A stretch of DNA of 64,000 nt. Source: Ephydatia muelleri (Eukaryota > Porifera > Demospongiae > Spongillida > Spongillidae). A program made the translations under genes and the position numbers. This document shows positions 1 to 14,315 of the stretch, piece after piece. The notes under the pieces were generated by a model that searched no databases, was not told the DNA's origin, and saw nothing but the letters and a program-made list of their open reading frames with translations. Positions within the stretch are counted from its first letter, which is position 1. Each line of letters begins with the position of its first letter. Location: positions 7,596,924 through 7,660,923 of the forward strand of contig JABACO010000002.1 of NCBI GenBank assembly GCA_013339895.1, written 5' to 3'.

Positions 1-1960
1 AGTATTTATTGCAATACTATTGGCAGTCATTAGTGATAAAGATAAAATGCTTAAGTATATTTTAGCTTATGATAAACAACAATGCACTAATGTGTTTATC
101 ATAAGATGGGTACTGCACAATTACAAAGTAATTGTTGTAATACTATTGCCAGTCGTTAGTAAAAGAAATAAAATGCTTAAGTACATTTTTGCTTATCATA
201 GCTTATGATAAACAACATTGCACAAATGTGTTTATCATAAGATGCGAACAGCACAATGACAAAGTAATTGGTTCAATACTACTGCCAGTCTTAATTGATT
301 GTGATTAAATGCTAAAGTACATTTTCGCTCATCACGGTTTATGATAAACAACATTGCACAAATGTGTTTATTATAAGATGCGAACAGCAAATGACAAGTA
401 ATTGTTGCAATACTATTGCCAGTCGTTAGTGATAAGATAAAATGCTTAAATAAATTTTAGCTTATGATAAACAACAATACACCAAAGTGTTTATCATAGG
501 ATGGGTACTGCAAATGACAAAGATTTATTGCAATACTCTTGCCAGTCGTTAGTGATAAAGATAAAATGCTTAAGTTACATTATAGCTTATCATAGCTTAT
601 GATAAACAACATTGCACAAATGTGTTTATCATGAGATGGGTACTGCTTAATGACAAAGTAGTTATTTGCAATACTATGCCAGTCCTTAATGATAAAGCAT
701 AAGTTCATTTTAGCTTATCATAGCTTATGATAAACAACAATGCACATACGAGTTTATCTTAAGATGGGTACTGCAGAATTACAAAGTAATTGTATGTTAA
801 TAATATTGCCAGTGATTAGTAAAAGAAATAAAATGCTTTAAGTGCATTTTAGCTTATCATAGCTTATGAAAAAAGACATTGCACAAATGTGTTTATCATA
901 AGGAGGGTACTGCACAATGACAAAGTATTTAATGCAATTCTATTGCTAGTCGTTAGTGATAAAGGTAAAATGCTAAAGTACATCATAGCTTATCATAGCT
1001 AATAAGAAACAACAATGCACAAAATAGTTTATCATAAGATGGGTACTGCACAATGACAAAGTAATTATTGCAATACTATTGCAAGTCGTTAGTGATAAAG
1101 ATAAAATGCTGAAGTAATAAATTTTAGCTTATCATAGCTTATGATAAACAACATTGCAGAAATGTGTTTATCATCAGATGGGTACTGCTCAATAATAAAG
1201 TATTTATTGCAATACTATTAGCAGTCATTAGTGATAAAAATAGAATGCTTAAATACATTAAACTTCTCATTGCTCATGATAAACAACCATGCACAGAAGT
1301 GTTTATCATATGATGGGTACAGCTTAATGACAAAGCAGTTATTGCAATACTATTGCCAGTCGTTAGTGTTAAAGAAAAAGGCTAAAGTACATTGTCGCTC
1401 ATCACGGTTTAAGATAAACAACAATGCACAAATTTGTTTTAACATAAGATGGGTACTGCACAATGATAAAGTACTTATTGCAATACTATTGGCAGTCATT
1501 AGTGATTAAGATAAAATGCTTAAGTAAATTTTAGCTTATGGTAAACAACAATGCACTAATGTGTTATCATAGGATGGGTACTGCAAATGACAAAGTATTT
1601 ATTGCAATACTCTTGCCAGTCGTTAGTGATAAAGATAAAATGCTTAAGTACATTTTAGCTTATCATAGCTTATGATAAACATCATTGCTCAATTGTGTTT
1701 ATCATAAGATTGGTACTGAAATGACAAAGTATTTATTGCAATACTATTGCCAGTCGTTTGTGATAAAGATATAATGCTTAAATACATTATAGCTTATCAT
1801 AGCTTATGATAAACAACATTGCACAAATGTGTTTATCATAAGATGGGTACTGCTTAAAGACAAAGTTGTTATGACAAAGTAGTTATTGCTGTACTATTGC
1901 CAGTTGTAATGGATTATGATTAAATGCTGAAGTACATTTTAGCTTATCATAGCGTATAAA
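1..1960. repeat. satellite array, unit copy 1 (partial)
   Basis: Tandem monomers of about 136 bases, cut by the window edge. Recurring blocks are TTGCACAAATGTGTTTATCA, GATGGGTACTGC, TTGCAATACTATTGCCAGTC and a near-palindrome TTATCATAGCTTATGATAA with 8-base arms. The first bases match the copy 2 array near 11414, but the order of monomer variants then differs, so this array was rearranged relative to copies 2 and 3. The short ORFs here are read-through of monomers and are not genes. Confidence 0.93.
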
Positions 1961-2640
1961 TTTTAATGATGCATTACACTCTGCACTAAGTGGCAGTATT
2001 TAGGAGTTATTGCTTCAACATTGTGCAGTACCCATCATGTGTTTAAGTGTTGCTTTTTACTCAGCGCTATGTAGCAGTTTACTACCAGAGTGGTGAGTGC
2101 AATTAAACACTGACATTAACATTTTGCACAACATTTCTTATAAGGAAAAATGCACAAATGCGTTTATCATAAAACAGCAATGTTAATGCTATTGCTGCAA
2201 GTATACTGCCACAGAGTCCTGAGTGCAGTTTAACACTAATCATTGCTTAAAAGTTAAGTAACAATGCACAAATGCCTTATCTTGACATCTATACTGCACA
2301 GCAATTACTGCAATTATACTGCCACATAGTGGGGAACGCACAGAGATTAACATTTTGCACAAATGCGTTTATAAGCAACAATGCAGAAATGGGTATTGCA
2401 CAATGTCATAAGATGGGTATTGCACAAATGTGTTTGGCGATGGGTATTGCACAATTTTAATGCAATTATTCTACCACATAGTGGGGAGTGCAATGCACAT
2501 GGAGATTAACATTATAAGCAACAATGCAAAAATGCAAATATATAGCATATATGGAAAATTAGTAACAGCAAATATGGGATTCATGAAGGAATTTGTTCAT
2601 TCTATGTTAGACGTTAAATGAGTATGTTATCAAGATACAG
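1961..2640. repeat. degenerate repeat zone flanking the satellite (copy 1)
   Basis: Diverged tandem sequence that reuses satellite words (TGCACAAATG, GTTTATCATAA) with blocks such as CTGCCACATAGTGGGGA and AGATTAACATTTTGCAC. It recurs at about 13350-14005 and 24790-25455. It looks like old, decayed monomers at the array edge. I see no gene in it. Confidence 0.7.
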
Positions 2641-2932
2641 GATTTATAATGAGACTCGCAAACATACTAATTAGTATGCTTCTAAGTAGCATCGGTGTTT
2701 TAATGTTAAGATGAATAAGATTCTTAAATTAAAGCATAATAAATCATGTTTTTAATATCTGTGGTGAATCTTCAATATGATTTGATCATTACTGGTTTGC
2801 CCTACCAAATGCCTGATTACTCTCACAGGTATTTGTTCATCATCATAATGTTGTCATGCTTGGTTCGCACAATGTAGCAAAATATTAAGTTGCACAGTTT
2901 AATGTACATCCGAACATGTCACATGTAAATAT

Positions 2933-4958
2933 TCATTCAACTACAATCTTTGAAAGTTTTGTTTGCTGCTGCCTTTTCATGAAATGAGCAACATCTTCAG
3001 TGAATGTCATTGGAGGTATAACTTTTCCAATAGCTGTACAAATCTTCGGAGCAATTAGCTGTGAAACTGTACTCTCTGAGTTCCATTGACGTCCCAGAGG
3101 TGCTCTGTGCGCTAATTCAAATTGACTTCTGTTGGTGTATGGCCATGGAAGATAATTAACCTATGCAAACATAAACAGAAATAAAAAAGGCAATTGGCAA
3201 TCATCATAATACAGACAGATATACATCTGCATCAAGTATAGACTGTAAATGAGAGAAACATCAGTAAACTCAAACAAAAGAGTCTGGGATCATCAATTTA
3301 CACCAATCTTGAAAGTTCTATGAAGTTACAAACATTAAGTTCCATGGCACATAGTTATAATAACACTGCACCCACTCAGATTTAAATGGAATTTGAAATA
3401 TGTTGCCACCCTTTATTATTAGTTACCATTTAAAGTTTTTAACTTTCTGACTTCTACACAGTAATACCCACCTCTCTTTTTAACCAATGATTAATTGACT
3501 AACTATTACTGTACAATGAAACATTTAACCTTGTGCAGCTCAAATGGTGATGGCAAAGAATGTCAGCATTTCCCACAAAAATGCTAATGTAATTGCCTAT
3601 AGGATGGCCAATCATGGTGTTAACTGACCCTACACATTGCTAGAAAGAAGTTTGATTCAAGGTTACAGAAGCCTTATGTGATAATTTCATAAATGCTGTC
3701 AATCTTTATTACTGATTCATATCCTGCAAATACACTTTGTTTGGACCAAACAATTCTTACTCATACTACATGTACATGTATGGATTGGTACTAGTATTCC
3801 ATTTATTATTGGAAACTTATTCCCATATTGTACTTGCTGTAATAAAACAACGATAGAATGCTGCTTATGATAGGAAACATTGCAGTTGTAATTACCTGAT
3901 CACAATGCAATGACAATTTGCTTTGTCATTAATGGTCATTGCACGATTACAATACAATGATTAGAAGCATATCCCCACTGGGTACTTGCTGTAATAAATA
4001 CTGACTGTTGCTTATGGTGAGCAACATTGCACAATGTTATTCCATGATCACAATGCGAAAGTCAGTATGGCACTGAACTTACAAATAAGGTCTAAAATTA
4101 TTCAGCTGTATTGATAGATTATAACAATTTGTTCTGAACATGCATGCAACAAGCAGGTTTTCTTACCAACAAAAGCCCCTCAAGTTTAGACATATTTATA
4201 CTTAAAAACGTTTATTATTGCATGTAAACTTATATATGCATACATGTAGCTAGTTTGTAGGGAAAAAAAGTTTATATACGTCTAGATAAATACGACATGT
4301 ATCAAAACACCATCCCCAATCCACACACACACGTTTTCAAACCCAAGGCTACAGTGGTACAAGCAATCTAAATAATTTTGTACGTATAGATCATTATAAC
4401 AGTTGCTATCACAATACACGTACAGTGTACATCACATTTCAAACTGGTCACACACCTGATGTTTTTCTGCTTTTTGATCACACTCTTCATTTATAATGAC
4501 ATGAGCCTGGGTGGGAAGTTTAGTTTGCTTTTTTGGGATTGAATTCAAATGTCTTGTAGGCTTTTTCTGTGATACTGCGATTCCTTCCCCACCCCAAGAT
4601 CCCCACCCTGTAATTAAATGCAGGGTTAGAACTACACACTGCTTAAATGTTAGCTTACCAGGTAGAGAGATACATCAACACTTTTTGATGCACTATTAGA
4701 TGCTTCCTGCTTTTCTTTCATAAAGTCTTCTACAACATCATATTCATCAATTGGTTGCTAACAACACCAAGAGCGGTTTCCTGGGAATTAGTTACAAAGT
4801 TACTACTTGTATTGATGTAATTTTGCAGATTTGATTTCAATGATGCAGGTGATTTAGATGAGCTCAATACAATTGTATTGACTTCAGCACTTTGGGGAAA
4901 TTCTGAACCTTTATCGAATACATCCACTTTCTCTTCTTCTCCACTGTTCTGGTCTTCA
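2933..4958 (-). pseudogene. duplicated UTP14 3' exons, copy 1 (frame-broken)
   Basis: Three minus-strand exons equal to the UTP14 end: 4659-4958 (acidic linker), 4456-4607 (the conserved PGWGSWGGEG block and VIINEE) and 2933-3160 (76 codons ending KLSKIVVE and a stop). Relative to the open copy 2, the first exon lacks 22 bases within the conserved DAFAADDVVEDF block near 4739 and carries an extra GA near 4668 (TCTCTC against TCTC), so the frame is lost. The other two exons are open and keep their splice sites. There is no upstream UTP14 part of its own. It lies about 20 kb downstream of copy 3 in transcription direction, so it is an orphan duplicate unless very long splicing reaches it. Confidence 0.8.
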
Positions 4959-5857
4959 CTGTGTATGCAATACAGATATTGAGAGAATAGACATCTAGCC
5001 ATTTGCAAAGTACTTACACAACTAAGTATGTTCAAAAGAAATAATTAATGCAGCATTCCCATTAAGATAAATCACTCCTTGCAGCAATGTGATGGTCTTT
5101 GCATTTGGAATAATAAATTATTTCTGGCTTGTTCTGGATTGCTTTAAGCATGCTTGTTTTTCTAGCAGGCTTTTCAAGGACAACATTGTCCTGATTTCAT
5201 TACAATATCATCATTCCTTGACACTTAATACAAAAGTACATGTTTAGGTGCTATTTACAATTTAAATAATTAGTGTAAGTGTACAAAGAGACCCTGATAA
5301 CATTTGAATGATATACAACGTATTATTTAAAAATATAGCACTTCGATGTACATGTATCTACTCTTGAAGCTTACAGAACATAGCTGTTACTGTGATCAAG
5401 AGGATAGATATGCAGGTACATGGTGGTTAGGTTATGTTATGCAAGTCTATATGATGTTAAGGCACCTGGTAACTATAACCACATGGTCCAAACTAGTTTC
5501 CACAACATGCTGAAATTTTCACAGTACATTTGACTCATATTTTGACTGTTGTGGACTGTGATGCCACATCCACGAGCGTGAAGAAATTTTGGGGCTCACA
5601 GGATTTTCATAATTCCCTCATCAAAGCATTTTTTATTCTGGCAATTAGATCATTTTCAAGCTCCATCACTTGCCAGTACGTGCACTGATTAGTGCATCAA
5701 TTTGACACTCCAATTCTGCAAGGTGAGGGTTTGAAAGCAGCTAGGTTTACAATTTGCGCGGTTTGCGAAGCGTGTTGGGTACCAATTTCATCATAACTGC
5801 ACTTTTCAGAGGCCTTTTTAAATACTGATAGCATGCCTGGAGAGATCCAAGTGCAGA

Positions 5858-6124
5858 ATGAATCGCTATTCAAGGGATCATCTTCATCGTTTAGAGGTTA
5901 CAATGCAGCAAATCATGTTAAACATTTGCCTAAGTGCTGTACAACAACCATCTGCAACAGTGAAGGATAATTTCACTTCTTCTGAAGGGTCAAATATACA
6001 ACAAATCCAAGAATTGCTTCAACACTTATCACTGTTTGCAAAGCTCCAAAAATGTGTCAAATTTCCCTGCGTTTGTGGTGAATGTGGTGTTAAACATGCA
6101 CTGGTCAAAGCCACCCCTTACTAA
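5858..6124 (+). CDS. hypothetical 88-aa protein, unit copy 1
   Basis: ATG-initiated ORF starting MNRYSRDHLHRLEV and ending in a cysteine pair motif CVCGECG followed by HALVKATPY. The stop is followed at once by AATAAA, which fits a real 3' end. The same 88 codons are open in all three unit copies (17273, 28715) although neighbouring UTP14 exons have frame breaks. The copy 1 and copy 3 proteins are identical as read here. It lies antisense in the UTP14 intron. I do not recognise the family. The N-terminal half looks helical. It could be a last exon rather than a whole gene. Confidence 0.4.
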   Translation: MNRYSRDHLHRLEVTMQQIMLNICLSAVQQPSATVKDNFTSSEGSNIQQIQELLQHLSLFAKLQKCVKFPCVCGECGVKHALVKATPY

Positions 6125-8772
6125 TAAAAAAATAGATACTCCTTCTGATTAAATCTGTTATATTGTTTTTGTGTCCTTTGTACAATTGCGTTCATTACAG
6201 GAACATGTACTGAAAATTCTTTCTGTATTCGTAAGACGATTATCACATTTTAGAACAGTAGCAGTCAAACTTCGGCCTAACTTCGTTTCACTGTAAAAGT
6301 GTAAACTATCACCCCTACCCCACAGCGCAGGAGCAGCAGCCCTATGAATAAATGTGGTGTACCAATAGGAAGGTCAAAACGTTTAGCGGTAATATCTGAT
6401 CCTAATAATACAGTATATGTGAAGCATTAACATGAAGAGTGCAAAGTATTAAACAAATTGGAATTGTTAGTGGGAAAAGTGTCCTCACTTGACATGAAAT
6501 GACCCCAATGGTAAAACACGAGCCCTCTTTTGATGAACAATGAAAGGTTGCAGAAAAAAAAAGATCATTTTTCTAGTCTTAATATTGAACTATTGACAAT
6601 TGCAAGTGGAAGAATATTTAGCATGTTTCATTATTGCAACTCTGTATGTTTCATTATTTGTACACTGTATGTGTATTGCTTAAAACATTACTCAAATAAA
6701 AAAAAACATTAGCCAGGTTTATCTTAGGTATACTTTCACAGGCAATATGAGGTGTTGTGAAACAAAACACTATCTATGAAATGAATGCTATTTTTAAGAC
6801 CAGCAGATATATTCATATTCTATGTATGGTGCTGTAGTGAATGCAGCAAGTAGGCCAATCAATGGTTCTTGCCGTTAGGTAAAGTTTATTTAAAGTTTGC
6901 AACAGCATGGAGTAAGTACATGTATATTGATGTAGATGTAGCGGTCAAATATCAAGATCCATGCACTTTTACATGCTTTTTCATCTTCGAGGGTTTCCAA
7001 GTTATAAACCATTAAGTATTTCAGTCATTATTTTGGACCTCGATTGGTCTGTGTTCATTTGGTTCCCCTAACATAATCAGTTTCTATGTATATGCACCCG
7101 CAACCACTTCTGCATCCATTCTTAAACAACACGTTTCTGAAGTTTTTAAACCCTTTTAATCTCTTTCGTTCCGGGTATACCCGTAAATACGGGTATACCA
7201 ACGTTGGGCCTGAAATGAACAAACCATACGTCCGATTTTAACCGTAGCTTACAACGAATGTGACGCTTAGGGTAATTACTATTGTGTAAAATTGCAGTTT
7301 AAATCTATTGCATCAATACTGCACTGCCTTAAACAGTGTGATTTTAAAGATCTTTGTGTAGTCATCACTTGAACGTTAAACAGACTCTACCAAATCAAGT
7401 TTAGAGCAAAACTTATATTTGGTTTGACACGCATACATTACACAATTAACTGGTGGTAATACTATTATTAATGGTTATACGCAGCAGTGAGGAAAAATTA
7501 AAACCCTCATGCACTGGGTTTGGTGGTTTGTTTTAACTATTTCAATTGCTTGTTGGTCTAACAGTTATTGTAAGCCACCACGCGCCTAATTTGATCAACT
7601 ACAAAATGGGCGGCACCATCCAGTTCAGATTTGACTGTGCCCACGGAATAGGAAACAATCGGAGGTAACATGACGCCATGCAATGTGGCATGAATTTCTC
7701 TGGGAAACGTTATTAAAAGTACATGCAACGCTATAACATTTAATCATGTCTTGTTGTGAGTCACACTATGTGAAGCATGCAGCAGCATCAAAGACGTATA
7801 CTAATAAAATAGCAATGTGTCCTCCGTGTAATAAATGTTCACGTCGTGAGGTAAAGTAGCGCTAGCTAGTATAGTTTTGACATCGGTGGTTTCTTATAAA
7901 AGCCGCTGGACTATGAAGAATCAGTCTGTACTGATAAGTTAGCGAAAATGTTCGCCACGTTCGTGAGGTTAATACGAGCGCTAGCTAGTATAGTTTTGAC
8001 ATCGGTGGTTTCTTATAAAAGCCGCTGGACTATGAATACATTCTTGTACCGATAAAGTTATCGAAAATGTCGCAACGCTACATGTCGTAGGAAATATTAC
8101 ACTACAGTATGTGTACCTTGTTATTCACCATCCCTTCATATGTTTGTAGCAGCTTCAGAATATTTGCGATTCCTAGACCTTAAAAATCTAAAACAATTAC
8201 GGTATACCACGTACGGAACTAGCACCATTAACATGGTTTGAGGCAACTGTGGTCAACAAATAGTGAGATTACAATGTTTCCGACCACCCTCCCCCCCCCC
8301 CCCCTCCCCCTAACCCCAGTTTATACAGATGGGTACTTCCACTAAAAACACTTATGAGATAAAGACTGCAGTATTGAAAGCAAGGCCTTGAGCCCTAACT
8401 GAGAGAAGCCCATCTTTGTCGCATACCACTCAATGCAAGCCGAAAATGCAAAGGAACAATTGAGTAATCTGAGGCAGCAACTCGCTCGTTCCTTGCATGC
8501 TTTCTTGCATAGGTGTACATAAACAAGGAGAACTTAGATAAATGCTGTTGTTTAGGATGTCACATTGCACATGAACCTCCTGCTGATGGTACATCCATTC
8601 AGAACATTACAATAGACAAGCTCAATTGTTTTGGTTTGAATAACCAAGTAATTCAGTGTTTCTGCCCGGATTAATTTACTTGCAAAATTGAAACTCTAGA
8701 GAGTGATAAAACTTTATTTCAATAAATATCGCAGATGAAAATTGCTCCTATTAGTGTATGGACCTTGAAATT
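6125..8772. other. non-coding tail of unit copy 1, indel-rich
   Basis: Matches the tails of copies 2 and 3 but with many one-base gains and losses, often in homopolymers (for example CGGGTATACCC for CGGGGTATACCCC near 7176). It contains a decayed-looking version of the 121-base tandem repeat (about 7835-8075) and a poly-C tract near 8289-8304. I see no gene. The indel pattern looks like unpolished long-read sequence. Confidence 0.6.
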
Positions 8773-11700
8773 GTAATGTGGTAATAATATTGTCAGTCAT
8801 TAGTAAAAGAAATAAAATGCTTAAGTCCATTATAGCTTATCATAGCTTATGATAAACAACATTGCACATAAGATGGGTACTGCTTAATGACAAAGTATTT
8901 ATTGCAATACTCCTTGCCCTGTCGTTAGTGATAAAGATAAAAATGCTTAAGTACGTAATAGCTTATCATAGCTTATGATAAACAACATTGCACATATGTG
9001 TTTATCATAAGATGGGTACTGCTTAATGACAAAGTAATTATTGCAATACCATTGCAAGTTCGTTGGTGATAAAGATAAAATGCTTAAGTACATAATAGCT
9101 TATCATAGCATATGATCAGCAACATTGCACATATGTGTTTATCATATGATGGGTACTGCTTAATGACAAAGTAATTATTGCAATACCATTGCAAGTTCGT
9201 TGGTGATAAAGATAAAATGCTTAAGTCCATTATAGCTTATCATAGCTTATGATAAACAACATTGCACAAATGTGTTTATCATAAGATGGGTACTGCTTAA
9301 TGACAAAGTATTTATTGCAATACTCTTGCCAGTCTTTAGTGATAAAGATAAAATGCTTAAGTACATAATAGCTTATCATAGCTTATGATAAACAACATTG
9401 CACAAATGTGTTTATCATAAGATGGGTAGTGCTTATTGACAAAGTAATTATTGCAATACCATTGCAAGTTCGTTAGTGATAAAGATAAAATGCTTAAGAC
9501 CATTATCGCTTATCATAGCTTATGATAAACAACATTGCACAAATGTGTTTATCATAAGATGGGTACTGCTTAATGACAAAGTATTTATTGCAATACTCTT
9601 GCCAGTCGTTAGTGATAAAGATAAAATGCTTAAGTACATAATAGCTTATCATAGCTTATGATAAACAACATTGCACAAATGTGTTTATCATAAGATGGGT
9701 ACTGCTTAATGACAAAGTAGTTATTGCAATACTATTGGCAGTCATTAGTGATAAAGATAAAATGCTTAAGTACATTTTAGCTAATCATAGCTAATGATAA
9801 ACATCAATGCACAAATGTGTTCATCATAAGATGGGTACTGTAGAATTACAAAGTAATTGTTGTAATAGTATTGCCAGTCATTAGTAAATGAAATAAAATG
9901 CTTAAGTAAATTTTAGCTTATGATACACAACAATGCACAAATGTGTTTATCATAAGATGGGTACTGCACAATGGCAAAGTAATTGTTGCAATACTATTGG
10001 CATTCGTAATGAATCGTGATTAAATGCTAAAGTACATTATCGCTCATCACGGTTCATGATAAACAAAATTGCACAAATGTGTTTATCATAAGGAGGGTAC
10101 TGCACAATGACAAAGTATTTAATGCAATTCTATTGCTAGTCGTTAGTGATAAAGGTAAAATGCTAAAGTACATCATAGCTTATCATAGCTAATAAGAAAC
10201 AACAATGCACAAAATAGTTTATCATAAGATGGGTACTGCACAATGACAAAGTAATTATTGCAATACTATTGCAAGTCGTTAGTGATAAAGATACAATGCT
10301 GAAGTAAATTTTAGCTTATCATAGCTGATGATAAACAACATTGCACAAATGTGTTTATCATCAGATGGGTACTGCTCAATAATAAAGTATTTATTGCAAT
10401 ACTATTAGTAGTCATTAGTGATAAAAATAGAATGCTTGAATACATTAAAACTTCTCATTGCTCATGATAAACAACCATGCACAGAAGTGTTTATCATATG
10501 ATGGGTACAGCTTAATGACAAAGCAGTTATTGCAATACTATTGCCAGTCGTTAGTGATAAAGAAAAAGGCTTAAGATAATTTTAGCTCATGATAAACAAC
10601 AATGCACTAATGTGTTTCATAAGATGGGTACTGCACAATGATGAAGTATTTATTGCAATTCTATTGGCAGTCATTAGTGATAAAGATAAAATTCTTAAGT
10701 AAGTTTTAGCTTATGATAAACAACAATGCACAAATGTGTGCATCATAAGATGGGTACTGCTTAATGACAAAGTAGTTATTGCAATACTATTGCCAGTCGT
10801 TAATGATAAATTTAAGATGCTTAAGTACATTTTAGCTTATCATAGCTAATGATAAACAACAATGCACAAATGTGTGTATCATAAGATGGGTACTGCAAAT
10901 GACAAAGTATTTTTTGCAATACTCTTGCCAGTCGTTAGTGATAATGATAAAATGCTTAAGTACATTATAGCTTATCATAGCTTATGATGAACAACAATTC
11001 ACAAATGTGTTTATCATAAAGATGGGTACTGCTTAATGACAAAGTAGTTATTGCAATACTATTGCCAGTCGTTAATGATAAATTTAAGATGCTTAAGTAC
11101 ATTTTAGCTTATCATAGCTAATGATAAACAACAATGCACAAATGTGTTTATCATAAGATGGGTACTGCACAGTAGTTAGTAAAAGACATAAAATGCTTAA
11201 GTACATTTTAGCTTATCATAGCTTATGATAAACATTGCACAAATGTGTTTATCATAAGATGCGAACAGCACAATGACAAAGTAATTGTTGCAATACTATT
11301 GCCAGTCGAAATTGATTGTGATTAAATGCTAAAGTACATTTTCGCTCATCACGGTTTATGATAAACAACATTGCACAAATGTGTTTATTATAAGATGGGT
11401 ACTGCACAATGATAAAGTATTTATTGCAATACTATTGGCAGTCATTAGTGATAAAGATAAAATGCTTAAGTATATTTTAGCTTATGATAAACAACAATGC
11501 ACTAATGTGTTTATCATAAGATGGGTACTGCACAATTACAAAGTAATTGTTGTAATACTATTGCCAGTCGTTAGTAAAAGAAATAAAATGCTTAAGTACA
11601 TTTTTGCTTATCATAGCTTATGATAAACAACATTGCACAAATGTGTTTATCATAAGATGCGAACAGCACAATGACAAAGTAATTGGTTCAATACTACTGC

Positions 11701-13345
11701 CAGTCTTAATTGATTGTGATTAAATGCTAAAGTACATTTTCGCTCATCACGGTTTATGATAAACAACATTGCACAAATGTGTTTATTATAAGATGGGTAC
11801 TGCACAATGATAAAGTATTTACTGCATTACTATTGGCAGTCATTAGTGATAAAGATAAAATGCTTAAGTAAATTCTAGCTTATGATAAACAACAATGCAC
11901 TAATGTGTTTATCATAGGAAGGGTACTGCAAATGACAAAGTATTTATTGCAATACTCTTGCCAGTCGTTAGTGATAAAGATAAAATACTTAAGTACATTT
12001 TAGCTAATCATAGCTTATGATAAACAACAATGCACAAATGTGTTTATCATAAGATGGGTACTGTAGAATTACAAAGTAATTGTTGTAATTATATTGCCAG
12101 TCATTAGTAAATGAAATAAAATGCTTAAGTAAATTTTAGCTTATGATACACAACAATGCACAAATGTGTTTATCATAAGATGGGTACTGCACAATGGCAA
12201 AGTAATTGTTGCAATACTATTGGCATTCGTAATGAATCGTGATTAAATGCTAAAGTACATTATCGCTCATCACGGTTCATGATAAACAAAATTGCACAAA
12301 TGTGTTTATCATAAGGAGGGTACTGCACAATGACAAAGTATTTAATGCAATTCTATTGCTAGTCGTTAGTGATAAAGGTAAAATGCTAAAGTACATCATA
12401 GCTTATCATAGCTAATAAGAAACAACAATGCACAAAATAGTTTATCATAAGATGGGTACTGCACAATGACAAAGTAATTATTGCAATACTATTGCAAGTC
12501 GTTAGTGATAAAGATAAAATGCTGAAGTAAATTTTAGCTTATCATAGCTTATGATAAACAACATTGCAGAAATGTGTTTATCATCAGATGGGTACTGCTC
12601 AATAATAAAGTATTTATTGCAATACTATTAGCAGTCATTAGTGATAAAAATAGAATGCTTAAATACATTAAACTTCTCATTGCTCATGATAAACAACCAT
12701 GCACAGAAGTGTTTATCATATGATGGGTACAGCTTAATGACAAAGCAGTTATTGCAATACTATTGCCAGTCGTTAGTGTTAAAGAAAAAGGCTTAAGATA
12801 ATTTTAGCTCATGATAAACAACAATGCACTAATGTGTTTCATAAGATGGGTACTGCACAATGATGAAGTATTTATTGCAATACTATTGGCAGTCATTAGT
12901 GATAAAGATAAAATTCTTAAGTAAGTTTTAGCTTATGATAAACAACAATGCAGAAATGTGTGCATCATAAGATGGGTACTGCTTAATGACAAAGTAGTTA
13001 TTGCAATACTATTGCCAGTCGTTAATGTTAAATTTAAGATGCTTATGTACATTTTAGCTTATCATAGCAAATGATAAACAACAATGCACAAATGTGTGTA
13101 TCATAAGATGGGTACTGCACAATGGCAAAGTAATTGTTGCAATACTATTGGCATTTGTAGTGAATCGTGATTAAATGCTAAAGTACATTATCGCTCATCA
13201 CGGTTTATGATAAACAAAAATGCACAAATGTATAAGATGGGTACTGCACCATATATGACAAAGTAGTTATTGCTGTACTATTGCCAGTTGTAATGGATTA
13301 TGATTAAATGCTGAAGTACATTTTAGCTTATCATAGCGTATAAAT
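8773..13345. repeat. satellite array, unit copy 2
   Basis: About 33 monomers of 136-137 bases, measured by GATGGGTACTGC-type blocks at 9285, 9421, 9558 and 9694. It has higher-order structure: a block of about 1 kb starting near 9790 recurs near 12010, with TAGAATTACAAAG at 9841 and 12063 and AGGAGGGTACTGC at 10091 and 12314, offset about 2222. Each monomer carries the TTATCATA/TATGATAA dyad. The apparent ORFs of 60-80 codons here are monomer read-through. Confidence 0.93.
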
Positions 13346-14315
13346 TTTAATGATGCATTACACTCTGCACTACGTGGCAGTATTTAGGAGTTATTGCTTT
13401 AACATTGTGCAGTACCCATCATGTGTTTAAGTGTTGCCTTTTACTCAGCGCTATGTAGCAGTATACTACCAGAGTGGTGAGTGCAATTAAACACTGAGAT
13501 TAACATTTTGCACAACATTTCTTATAAGGAAAAATGCACAAATGCGTTTATCATAAAACAGCAATGTTAATGCTATTGCTGCAAGTATACTGCCACAGAG
13601 TGCTGAGTGCAATTTAACACTAATCATTGCTTAAAAGTTAAGCAACAATGCACAAATGCCTTATCTTGACATCTATACTGCACAGCAATTACTGCAATTA
13701 TACTGCCACATAGTGGGGAACGCACAGAGATTAACATTTTGCACAAATGCGTTTATAAGCAACAATGCAGAAATGGGTATGCACAATGTCATTAAATGGG
13801 TATTGCACAAATGTGTTTGGCGATGGGTATTGCACAATTTTAATGCAATTATTCTACCACATAGTGGGGAGTGCAATGCACACGGAGATTAACATTATAA
13901 GCAACAATGCAGAAATGCAAATATATAGCATATATGGAAAATTAGTAACAGCAAATATGGGACTCATGAAGGAATTTGTTCATTCTATGTTAGACGTTAA
14001 ATGAGTATGTTATCAAGATACAGGATTTATAATGAGACTCGCAAACATACTAATTAGTATGCTTCTAAGTAGCATCGGTGTTTTAATGTTAAGATGAATA
14101 AGATTTTTAAATTAAAGCATAATAAATGATGTTTTTAATATCTGTGGTGAATCTTCAATATGATTTGATCATTACTGGTTTGCCCTACCAAATGCCTGAT
14201 TACTCTCACAGGTATTTGTTCATCATCATAATGTTGTCATGCTTGGTTCGCACAATGTAGCAAAATATTAAGTTGCAAAGTTTAATGAACATCCGAACAT
14301 GTCACATGTAAATAT

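Noticed and set aside
11381..11623. 80-codon ORF in the satellite array, with relatives at 20, 9476, 20925 and 22829
   Set aside because: It is direct translation of the tandem monomers, and its repeated peptide words follow the DNA period. It changes freely between monomers.
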